Shown here in pieces: positions 22,290 through 27,664 of a stretch of 40,176 nt of DNA. The notes under the pieces are model-generated. The model had not been told where the DNA came from. It saw nothing but the letters and a program-made list of their open reading frames with translations, and made no database searches. Positions within the stretch are counted from its first letter, which is position 1; every line of letters begins with the position of its first letter. A program made the position numbers and the translations under genes. The stretch spans positions 1-40,176 of IMG/VR virus record IMGVR_UViG_3300012202_000004, one strand, 5' to 3'. Origin of the DNA: a virus.

Positions 22290-22451
22290 ATGGCAAACTA
22301 TTATAATTCAACTTTTAAACGGAAACCTGCTGCCAAAGGAATTAAGAGGTCAAAACTACGGAAACTTGGTAAAACCCCGGCAGCGGTCATTAAAAGGCGC
22401 ATACAAGCCCTCTTGAGGCAGATTGCCATACTGCGTGATAAAGACTGTTGA
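22290..22451 (+). pseudogene. 5' remnant of a split NinG-like nuclease gene
   Basis: 53 codons. Its last 36 residues (KRSKLRKLGKTPAAVIKRRI then QALLRQIAILRDKDC) align with residues 2-36 of the intact gene at 22912 (RRIQSLLRQIAILRDKNC), then it stops at Cys-TGA-TAA. The N-terminal extension MANYYNSTFKRKPAAKG is absent from the downstream copy. I read it as the original 5' end of the gene, cut off by insertion of the nuclease cassette. It may still be translated. Confidence 0.7.
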
Positions 22452-22486
22452 TAAGTACCCGAATAGACCTATTCATGGTATATAAT
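22446..22486 (+). promoter_or_regulatory. TGTTGATAA-class promoter of the homing nuclease
   Basis: TGTTGATAA (22446-22454), 26 bp, TATAAT (22481-22486), 6 nt, ATG 22493. The box itself supplies the TGT-TGA-TAA that ends the split gene, so the promoter lies exactly at the insertion junction. Confidence 0.7.
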
Positions 22487-22492
22487 TAGTAC

Positions 22493-22915
22493 ATGCATAA
22501 GTTAGAATGTTTAGTATGTGATAAGCAATTTGAATCAAAATGGCAAAGAACTAAAACTTGTTCTTTAGAATGTCATAGAACTAGAATAAGAAAAATAGAA
22601 GGCAGATTCGCTGATGAATATATACCTAATGGTTCTGTCGGGGCATTAGCAGAACTTGTAGTTTCGGCAGATTTGCTTTCTAAGGGATTTTCAGTATTTA
22701 GAGCACTATCACCATCTTGTTTCTGCGATTTGATAGCTGTAAAAGGAAATAAATCCTTAAAAATTGAAGTAAGAACAGGTTATCTACATTCAATTACTAA
22801 AAGACTAAATTTTCCTACTAAAACTAATGAACAAACTGACTGCTTTGCAGTCTTTGAAAGAAATTCAAAAGAAATTTTTTATCTTACTAAAGATAAAAAT
22901 GAATTTAAATTATGA
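22493..22915 (+). CDS. PD-(D/E)XK homing-type endonuclease with N-terminal zinc finger, leaderless
   Basis: 140 residues. Zinc finger C6-C9-C23-C27. Nuclease core: Glu54 in GALAELVVSADLLSKGF, Asp79 in CFCDLIAV, and Glu92-x-Arg94 in LKIEVRTGY. This is the pattern of I-Ssp6803I-like and related small PD-(D/E)XK homing enzymes, with the usual ExK/QxK written as ExR. It lies between the cut-off 5' remnant and the recoded full copy of the NinG-like gene and overlaps the latter by 4 bp. It is probably the driver of the insertion. Confidence 0.75.
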   Translation: MHKLECLVCDKQFESKWQRTKTCSLECHRTRIRKIEGRFADEYIPNGSVGALAELVVSADLLSKGFSVFRALSPSCFCDLIAVKGNKSLKIEVRTGYLHSITKRLNFPTKTNEQTDCFAVFERNSKEIFYLTKDKNEFKL

Positions 22916-23325
22916 AAAGAAGTTATATAGCTAAGCTAGGAAAATCTGACTTCTCTAAAACAAAGAGGAGGATTCAATCCTTGCTCAGACAAATAGCTAT
23001 TTTACGTGACAAAAATTGTGTATTAAATAGATATTCTATTACAGGGGCATGTTCCGGCCCGTTTCAAGCCGAGCACCTTGCGTCTCGCAGCATTTCTATC
23101 AGCTATGGAGATATGCGAAACATTGTACTACTTTGCCAACGACATCATATCTTTTGGAAGCCACAGAACTCGCGCATATACTGGGAACTTATAGAACAAA
23201 TAATCGGCCCGGTACGTTGGAACTATATTAAGCTCGTGGAAGCGGATAAGAAGCCTTACAAGATGGATTGGCTACTTGTGGAAGTCTCCCTGCAACACCA
23301 ATTAAGCAGCTATGAAAAAAACTAA
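22912..23325 (+). CDS. NinG-like HNH nuclease, rebuilt 5' end
   Basis: 137 residues. Basic N-terminal helix (residues 12-34), then C36 and C47, E54-H55, N70 and CQRHH at 75-79: an HNH-type metal site arranged as in NinG/Rap-like recombination proteins, which act on Holliday junctions. The first 36 residues duplicate the remnant at 22290 at protein level, with many silent base differences. The gene follows the homing nuclease with an ATGA overlap. Confidence 0.65.
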   Translation: MKRSYIAKLGKSDFSKTKRRIQSLLRQIAILRDKNCVLNRYSITGACSGPFQAEHLASRSISISYGDMRNIVLLCQRHHIFWKPQNSRIYWELIEQIIGPVRWNYIKLVEADKKPYKMDWLLVEVSLQHQLSSYEKN

Positions 23326-23512
23326 ACTCTCTTCCGATAACGAACCATACTACGCTGTGCTTTGTACAGGTGGTTATGCTCTTAAAAATGCCCTTATCAT
23401 GGGTGTATTTGCGTCAAAAATAGAAGCCACTGAGGTAATGAACCGGGAAGATTTACGCCTGTGTCCGGCAAAGCATGTAATTAAAAAATGCAAGGTTGAA
23501 GTTACGTTTTAA
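23312..23512 (+). CDS. Small early protein
   Basis: 66 residues (EPYYAVLCTGGYALKNALIM, then VFASKIEATEVMNREDLRLC). Overlaps the upstream gene by 14 bp and precedes the next by 1 bp. Mixed alpha/beta; resembles small sensor-like folds but no family is recognised. Confidence 0.55.
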   Translation: MKKTKLSSDNEPYYAVLCTGGYALKNALIMGVFASKIEATEVMNREDLRLCPAKHVIKKCKVEVTF

Positions 23513-23513
23513 T

Positions 23514-23714
23514 ATGTCATTTATCCAAGAAACCGTACAATGCACCAACTGTAAGCTATATCACAATATAGCTCTGGGTACTTTTGGGTATGGCTGGCCT
23601 AATAAGTGCAGGTTTTGTGGTGTAGACACAGTATTTAAACAAATACAAAGTGGCTGGCACGCCGACAATGATGGTAGTTGGAAAGAAACAAGTTTACGGG
23701 ACGATTTTAAATAA
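23514..23714 (+). CDS. Small zinc-ribbon protein, last gene of the rightward early operon
   Basis: 66 residues from ATG 23514. CTNCKLYH near residues 9-16 and CRFCG near 32-36 form a rubredoxin-like zinc ribbon, then a Trp/Asp-rich C-terminus. Convergent with the 129-residue minus-strand gene. Confidence 0.6.
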   Translation: MSFIQETVQCTNCKLYHNIALGTFGYGWPNKCRFCGVDTVFKQIQSGWHADNDGSWKETSLRDDFK

Positions 23715-23747
23715 GTTAGTCTGTAAAATCTGTGGGCGATTGTTAAT

Positions 23748-24137
23748 TTAGAACGTGCTTATATCGTTGAAACTTTTAGCTTCGTCACTGTACGAATAAT
23801 TTACACCATTAGTGCTATTCAACATATATTGTTGAGAAGTACCTGTGACTGAATTACCTCCACAATAAGACTGGTAACTATCATACCAACCCCGTTGGGC
23901 GTACGGTTTCTCTATATACCGTATGTTTTCAATAATGGTAGAACGAGTAGACATTTTGTTTATCAACTCTCTAAGAAACTTTATTTCTTCTTTAAGAGAG
24001 TCTGTGTCTCGTTCCTCACTTTGCTCGCTAAATAGTATTTGTCTTGCTTCTTCTTGAGTAATTATCTTGTCTTTGACAAGTTCACGCACTTCATCGGGAT
24101 TTGGTAGCTTACTCAGCCGCCATTTAAGGTTTTTCAT
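23748..24137 (-). CDS. Coiled-coil protein of unknown function
   Basis: 129 residues. The N-terminus KWRLSKLPNPDEVRELVKDK followed by IITQEEARQILFS is a helix with an EEAR-type motif I have the impression of from candidate-phyla phages. A coiled coil follows (DSLKEEIKFLRELINKMS). The C-terminal third is Tyr/Ser/Asn-rich and disordered, which suggests surface display or self-assembly. It is a lone gene, with two possible RNA units upstream on the same strand. Confidence 0.6.
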   Translation of the reverse strand: MKNLKWRLSKLPNPDEVRELVKDKIITQEEARQILFSEQSEERDTDSLKEEIKFLRELINKMSTRSTIIENIRYIEKPYAQRGWYDSYQSYCGGNSVTGTSQQYMLNSTNGVNYSYSDEAKSFNDISTF

Positions 24138-24199
24138 TTTGTGTTATTTAGCCCACAGATTTCAAATACCAACCTACCAATAACTATATCATCAAAATA

Positions 24200-24364
24200 A
24201 TTAGTCCCACACTCCGCGTAGTAGTCGCGTTAAGAGTATGGGACTGATAGTGTTCGATTTTAACTGTCTAGCAAAACTAGAACAAGTATCCTATTTAAGC
24301 GCCGAGGTGACTATCACAGTGCTGGCCGCCGAGCCAGAGTCAGCTACAACTCACTCTGGCGAAT
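24200..24364 (-). ncRNA. Candidate structured RNA D
   Basis: Promoter TGG-TATACT (24379-24371) on the minus strand, then hairpin GCCAGAGT/ACTCTGGC, a helix GATAGT...ACTATC enclosing TCTAG-ttttg-CTAGA, and a 12-bp hairpin 24245-24234 with 24214-24203 plus inner CGCG/CGCG, then AATTATTTTG. The 12-bp stem contains one U.G pair on the minus strand but a C-A mismatch on the plus strand, which indicates that the minus-strand RNA is the functional one. It could be free or the leader of the 129-residue gene. Confidence 0.55.
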
Positions 24365-24370
24365 GTTTTT

Positions 24371-24379
24371 AGTATACCA
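24371..24379 (-). promoter_or_regulatory. Extended -10 promoter of RNA D
   Basis: TG-G-TATACT, start predicted near 24364. It lies just downstream of the RNA E terminator. Confidence 0.5.
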
Positions 24380-24382
24380 CGC

Positions 24383-24416
24383 AAAACCCCGGCGGAACTT
24401 TCGTCTGGCCGGGGCG
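24383..24416 (-). terminator. Intrinsic terminator, minus strand
   Basis: CCCCGGC (24387-24393) pairs with GCCGGGG (24408-24414), 7 GC pairs at least, followed on the minus strand by TTTTGC. Confidence 0.7.
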
Positions 24417-24525
24417 TTACTACTTTAAAGTTTAACACGTTAGCACAGGTTCAGTCTCGCGTTGACTATACGGCCGTACTTTCCTCCTACAAAGCTAAAG
24501 CTATGGGGGACATGCATATATTAAC
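24383..24525 (-). ncRNA. Candidate small RNA E
   Basis: A minus-strand segment of about 143 nt between a weak TGTTGATAA-class promoter and the GC-rich terminator CCCCGGC/GCCGGGG + TTTTGC. No open frame of note. It contains the palindrome TACGGCCGTA. Size and layout match RNA C. Confidence 0.3.
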
Positions 24526-24526
24526 A

Positions 24527-24565
24527 CACTTACATGAAAAGTCTATGAGGTTTGAGTTATCAACA
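24527..24565 (-). promoter_or_regulatory. Weak TGTTGATAA-class promoter
   Basis: TGTTGATAA (24565-24557), 24 bp, TAAGTG (24532-24527). The -10 is poor; the box is exact. Confidence 0.35.
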
Positions 24566-24568
24566 TAT

Positions 24569-24574
24569 TATATT
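24569..24574 (+). promoter_or_regulatory. Candidate -10 of the replication operon
   Basis: TATATT, predicting an RNA start near 24581 and a 150-nt structured leader before the O-like gene. No clear -35. Confidence 0.4.
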
Positions 24575-24628
24575 AGACTAAATGAAGAAAAGGTGAAATA
24601 GTTAGTGTATGTATCAAATCGTAAGTAT

Positions 24629-24643
24629 CAACAATAATTGTTG
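24629..24643. promoter_or_regulatory. Dyad-symmetric operator candidate
   Basis: CAACAAT-a-ATTGTTG, perfect 7-bp arms, 2 bp upstream of the three-way junction and downstream of the predicted start. Suitable for a dimeric repressor. Confidence 0.45.
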
Positions 24644-24644
24644 T

Positions 24645-24718
24645 GCAAAAGGAGTTGCTGATGTCTCTTCGGAGGCGAGGTTTCTTACGAACCCTATACA
24701 GTCGGCAGCTCCTTTTGC
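24645..24718 (+). ncRNA. Three-way-junction RNA element in the O-gene leader
   Basis: Arms 24645-24660 and 24703-24718 pair over 16 bp on the plus strand with two U.G wobbles; on the minus strand these would be A-C mismatches, so the plus-strand RNA is the selected one. Inside are CTC-TTCG-GAG, a C(UUCG)G tetraloop hairpin, and GGTTT-cttac-GAACC. It ends 13 nt before the O-like start codon. It may be a riboswitch-like control or a replication RNA. Confidence 0.6.
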
Positions 24719-24731
24719 GTTGCAATGAGTT

Positions 24732-25451
24732 ATGGCCTCTCCTCAAAAAGAGAACGGGTTTACACCAGTCGCTAATGAAATAGTCGAAGCATTGGCGCGT
24801 ACCCGTATAAATGGTGAAGCCATGCAGGTGCTTTGGGTTATTTTGCGTAAAACCTATGGTTATCAAAAGAAAGAAGACGCAATAGCACTATCACAGTTTG
24901 TTGAGTTTACAGGCCTTAAAAGACAAACTGTTTATAAAGCAATACATAAATTACTTATGCTAGGAATTGTAACCCAAAAAGGTTCCACTATTGCAAATAA
25001 GTATTGCTTTATAAAGAATTATGCGTTATGGAAACCGTTACCCAAAAAGGTTCGTGGAACCCAAATAGGTTCAAAGCGAACCCAAAAAGGTTCCAAATGG
25101 AACCCAAATAGGGTACTACAAAAGAAAAAAGAAAATATACAAAAGAAAGAACCCGCATCGCAAGACGATGCTATGGTTACTAGTGTTATTAAAGCTTTTG
25201 AAGTGGTAGACCCTAAGAACAAAGGCTATTACGGAAATACCACCCAACGCAAAGCCTGTGGCTTTCTCATAGAGGAATATGGCTTAGAAGAAGTCTTAAA
25301 GCGCGTGGGCGTACTTCCTCGAACAAACAAAGTGCCATACTTTCCCTCAATTACAACTCCCCACCAATTAAAAGAAAAATGGGTACAGCTACAAGATAGA
25401 GTCCAACAAAAGCGTACCGAATTACAGGCCAAAAAAGTAAAAGTGATATGA
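24732..25451 (+). CDS. Replication initiator, phage O-like
   Basis: 239 residues. Residues 8-95 (FTPVANEIVEALARTRINGE, then QVLWVILRKTYGYQKKEDAI, SQFVEFTGLKRQTVYKAIHK) are the winged-helix N-terminal domain of lambda O/ReplicO proteins, which binds origin iterons. A Lys/Gln-rich linker (110-140) is encoded by the iterons themselves, and a helical C-terminal domain would recruit the helicase or its loader. Overlaps the next gene by 4 bp. As in lambda, the origin lies within the gene. Confidence 0.85.
   Translation: MASPQKENGFTPVANEIVEALARTRINGEAMQVLWVILRKTYGYQKKEDAIALSQFVEFTGLKRQTVYKAIHKLLMLGIVTQKGSTIANKYCFIKNYALWKPLPKKVRGTQIGSKRTQKGSKWNPNRVLQKKKENIQKKEPASQDDAMVTSVIKAFEVVDPKNKGYYGNTTQRKACGFLIEEYGLEEVLKRVGVLPRTNKVPYFPSITTPHQLKEKWVQLQDRVQQKRTELQAKKVKVI
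24971..25116. other. Replication origin: five iterons in the O-like gene
   Basis: AACCCAAAAAGGTTCC-type repeats at 24971, 25039, 25058, 25079 and 25101 (16 bp each). The last four are spaced 19-22 bp, about two helical turns. Each is an imperfect dyad (GAACC-N6-GGTTC). They are followed at 25117-25155 by a one-strand A-rich tract. Iterons plus A-rich flank inside the O gene is the lambda-ori layout. Confidence 0.75.
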
Positions 25452-25870
25452 AATACAAAATAAAGTTAATTACGGGCTTCCGACGCGACCAAGAATACAG
25501 CATAGACGCCAATGAAGCACACAAGGCTTATTACCTATTTGATAATCCCGATACTCGTTCAACATTTAGTAATGGACTGGCTATCAAAGGCGACCAAATA
25601 CAGGAAATCGTACCAGACTTCCAAGGCACAATGGGTTGGAATGCCACGCATGTGTTAGACAGTGACGACCATAATGAACTGGCAAAACTCGGAGTAGATA
25701 GAAAATTACGCAGCATCATGAGCGCAGCGCGGGAGATAGCTAAACTTGGAGAACAAACCGACTTACATACGCTTCTAAGCAAGCTATTAAAAACAAAATA
25801 CCCACAATTAGCTGCGCCAGCCCAGCGCACGGGAGAAATGAAAAGCATTAGTGAAATAGCAGGTTCCTAG
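25448..25870 (+). CDS. Replication-module protein of unknown function
   Basis: 140 residues. Residues 1-75 are beta-rich (IKLITGFRRDQEYSIDANEA, LAIKGDQIQEIVPDFQGTMG); residues 76-125 are helical (ELAKLGVDRKLRSIMSAARE, LHTLLSKLLKTKYPQ). Coupled to the O-like gene by an ATGA overlap; position P would normally be a helicase loader, but no such motif is visible. Confidence 0.6.
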   Translation: MKYKIKLITGFRRDQEYSIDANEAHKAYYLFDNPDTRSTFSNGLAIKGDQIQEIVPDFQGTMGWNATHVLDSDDHNELAKLGVDRKLRSIMSAAREIAKLGEQTDLHTLLSKLLKTKYPQLAAPAQRTGEMKSISEIAGS

Positions 25871-25907
25871 CTCACCTCATAGTCTTTAGCAAGTAAGAGA
25901 ACTAAAT

Positions 25908-26132
25908 ATGCCTAACGAACAACAAGCTCACGAAACTAAACACTGGGTTAAAGAATATAATGAGGCAAATTTTACCTGTGTATTTGATAAAGACGGTAAT
26001 ACATATAAAGCTAAGTTACCCGGAGGAGATATTATGAGATGTAAAACAATAGAACAATTAAAACCACATATAGAAAATGCTATTAAGAATGCAAAGATTT
26101 TATCTGTTGATAACCCATATATCCCTAAATAA
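25908..26132 (+). CDS. Small protein, paralogue of the next gene
   Basis: 74 residues (KHWVKEYNEANFTCVFDKDG, then IEQLKPHIENAIKNAKIL). The layout strand-strand-helix with W-x-K...F-x-x-x-F-x-x-D...Y-x-A, then a helix ending in AI, matches the 26150 gene, suggesting an old duplication. Its last codons contain a TGTTGATAA box. Confidence 0.55.
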   Translation: MPNEQQAHETKHWVKEYNEANFTCVFDKDGNTYKAKLPGGDIMRCKTIEQLKPHIENAIKNAKILSVDNPYIPK

Positions 26133-26143
26133 GCGTATATAAT
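26105..26143 (+). promoter_or_regulatory. TGTTGATAA-class promoter
   Basis: TGTTGATAA (26105-26113), 24 bp, TATAAT (26138-26143), 6 nt, ATG 26150. Confidence 0.6.
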
Positions 26144-26149
26144 AAACAT

Positions 26150-26350
26150 ATGTTTAATCATCCTATAGATAAAATAACGGATATGAAATGGAGAAAAATT
26201 CCTAATGCCTTAGGATTTGAAGCATTTTTTGAAAGAGACACACAGAAATATAGGGCGGAAATAACAGCATCCGTAGCACTATCATTAAGCACAGTTGAAG
26301 ATACCTTAGCCGCTTGTGAGAAAGCTATTTTATATGCTAAACCGATATAA
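26150..26350 (+). CDS. Small protein, leaderless, paralogue of the previous gene
   Basis: 66 residues (MKWRKIPNALGFEAFFERDT, then QKYRAEITASVALSLSTVED). See the 25908 gene for the shared pattern. Its own TGTTGATAA-class promoter separates it from the replication operon. Function unknown. Confidence 0.6.
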   Translation: MFNHPIDKITDMKWRKIPNALGFEAFFERDTQKYRAEITASVALSLSTVEDTLAACEKAILYAKPI

Positions 26351-26358
26351 TAAAATTG

Positions 26359-26398
26359 TGTTGATAACTCGCAACACATATATTTAACGTGGTATAGT
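26359..26398 (+). promoter_or_regulatory. TGTTGATAA-class promoter of the late operon
   Basis: TGTTGATAA (26359-26367), 25 bp, TGG-TATAGT (TATAGT 26393-26398). Start near 26405. It is the last promoter of this class before the packaging and structural genes, so it is the best candidate for the late promoter. Confidence 0.65.
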
Positions 26399-26411
26399 AA
26401 GGATAATTATT

Positions 26412-26606
26412 ATGTTTAATATAAGAAATATATTTATGTCAGACGACACAAATGAAACTCAGCCAGGAATACCTGAGTCAGTTGAACCAAAGGTAGAAGA
26501 AGCTATTCCCCAAGAGTATATTGATGCTGGCAACACAGAGTATTCTGGTACCTCAGAGACAGGTAAAGACGTAGGACGTCACTACGACGATTCGAACGAT
26601 AACTAG
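26412..26606 (+). CDS. Small acidic protein
   Basis: 64 residues, very acidic (MSDDTNETQPGIPESVEPKV, then a GRHYDDSNDN end), probably disordered. An AAGGA precedes the ATG by 8 nt; an internal ATG at 26436 is an alternative start. First gene of the late operon. Acidic mini-proteins can mimic DNA, but that is only a thought. Confidence 0.5.
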   Translation: MFNIRNIFMSDDTNETQPGIPESVEPKVEEAIPQEYIDAGNTEYSGTSETGKDVGRHYDDSNDN

Positions 26607-26618
26607 CACTTAACAGTC

Positions 26619-26804
26619 ATGGGAACTACAAGATATTCTAAATCTAATAAATCGTTAAATAAAAAGAAGCTAGTAGTTTCTTATATGCCTGGTGAAAAAT
26701 GTTTACAATCATCAAACCCAAAAACCATGTCAGTACTGGTTAGTAAATATCCATCCACAATGAGTGATAACTGGTTTGAGCATATATTAAGCTTATTGCA
26801 CTAA
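26619..26804 (+). CDS. Small basic protein
   Basis: 61 residues, Lys/Ser-rich N-terminus (SKSNKSLNKKKLVVSYMPGE), C-terminal NWFEHILSLLH. Lies between the acidic protein and small terminase. No family recognised; coding status moderately sure because of the tight operon context. Confidence 0.45.
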   Translation: MGTTRYSKSNKSLNKKKLVVSYMPGEKCLQSSNPKTMSVLVSKYPSTMSDNWFEHILSLLH

Positions 26805-26825
26805 CCGTAGCTGAACTAGTAAAAC

Positions 26826-27230
26826 ATGGGAACTGTTAAGCAAAGAATAGTGGCAAGAAGGGTTGCAAAGGCAATCAATGACGGTGAACAAATAACTGGT
26901 GCCCAGATACTAGCAGATGCTAACTATTCCCTTGAAGTTCAGAAGAAACCCGGCACTATACTGAACAGCCCCGGAGTCAAGGAAGAGTTGGATAAGCTAG
27001 GCTTTAGTGAGGAAAATGCTCGCATGGTTGTGGGTCAGATATTGTCCGATGACACTGTGCGACCTGAGCCACGTTTAAAAGCCGCTGAGTTAGTGTTTAA
27101 AGTGCATGGTTCATTTGCTCCTGAAAAGCATGAGAACAAAAACCTCAATGTGAATGTAGAAGTAGGAGGCATAGACTTACAAAAGCTTGCAGATGAAACG
27201 GCTGCTAAACTACGAGAACAAAAAACATGA
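26826..27230 (+). CDS. terS: Terminase small subunit
   Basis: 134 residues. Residues 1-60 form an HTH-containing domain in which ANYSLEVQKKPGTILNSPGV is the usual small-terminase pattern (Gly/Asn-Tyr-Ser...Pro...N/S-P-x-V). A helical oligomerisation section follows, then a Lys/Glu-rich C-terminus. It recognises the packaging site and works with the large subunit at 29917, but GroEL, GroES and three small genes lie in between, an unusual separation. Overlaps the next gene by 4 bp. Confidence 0.75.
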   Translation: MGTVKQRIVARRVAKAINDGEQITGAQILADANYSLEVQKKPGTILNSPGVKEELDKLGFSEENARMVVGQILSDDTVRPEPRLKAAELVFKVHGSFAPEKHENKNLNVNVEVGGIDLQKLADETAAKLREQKT

Positions 27231-27409
27231 ATGAAATAATAATTGCTTTTTGGCTTATACCCATACTTTCAGCTGCATTATTTGGTTATTTGTTCTATAT
27301 TTGTTGGTCATTCGACAAACGAATCGAAAAAATAAAGAAATCTTGGCCACTAGAATTACAAGAACGCTTAAAAAAAATGCAAAAACACTTTGAAAATACA
27401 CACCGGTAG
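27227..27409 (+). CDS. Small single-span membrane protein
   Basis: 60 residues: an N-terminal membrane segment (IIIAFWLIPILSAALFGYLF) followed by a basic amphipathic helix (KRIEKIKKSWPLELQERLKK). The layout resembles a spanin or a membrane-anchored adaptor. Coupled to small terminase. Confidence 0.55.
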   Translation: MNEIIIAFWLIPILSAALFGYLFYICWSFDKRIEKIKKSWPLELQERLKKMQKHFENTHR

Positions 27410-27442
27410 TTAATTGAGCCCGACAACTCAGACCTAAAAGAC

Positions 27443-27664
27443 ATGACACTTTGGAAGAGATTAAATAATCTATGGAAGTTGAGTGAGTATAATCCTCAAT
27501 ACGAAATAGAAACTCTTAACGAGAGCGTTACTGTCAAAGATAAGTTGATAATTACAAAACCCACCTGGTTTGCTCATAACACACAAGGCTCCATAATCTC
27601 TCCCGATAACTCAGACCTTTTCCATAGCACAAACACATTAAAAGAATTACTTAATGACCAATAA
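27443..27664 (+). CDS. Small protein upstream of GroEL
   Basis: 73 residues (MTLWKRLNNLWKLSEYNPQY, then KLIITKPTWFAHNTQGSIIS). The C-terminal segment PDNSDLFHST is echoed just upstream of the start, where the frame reads PDNSDLKDMT, so a short duplication spans the gene. The stop overlaps the GroEL start by one base. Function unknown. Confidence 0.5.
   Translation: MTLWKRLNNLWKLSEYNPQYEIETLNESVTVKDKLIITKPTWFAHNTQGSIISPDNSDLFHSTNTLKELLNDQ

Noticed and set aside
24573-24866. Minus-strand frame over the O-gene leader
   Set aside because: It covers the three-way junction, whose wobble pairs support a plus-strand RNA.
26150-26350. Small gene as an MbtH- or HicA-like toxin
   Set aside because: Length is similar but the key residues are missing; only resemblance to its neighbour can be supported.
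14838-26367. TTATCAACA sites as DnaA boxes marking an origin
   Set aside because: They are scattered over 11 kb and keep a fixed distance to -10 elements; the iterons in the O-like gene are a better origin.
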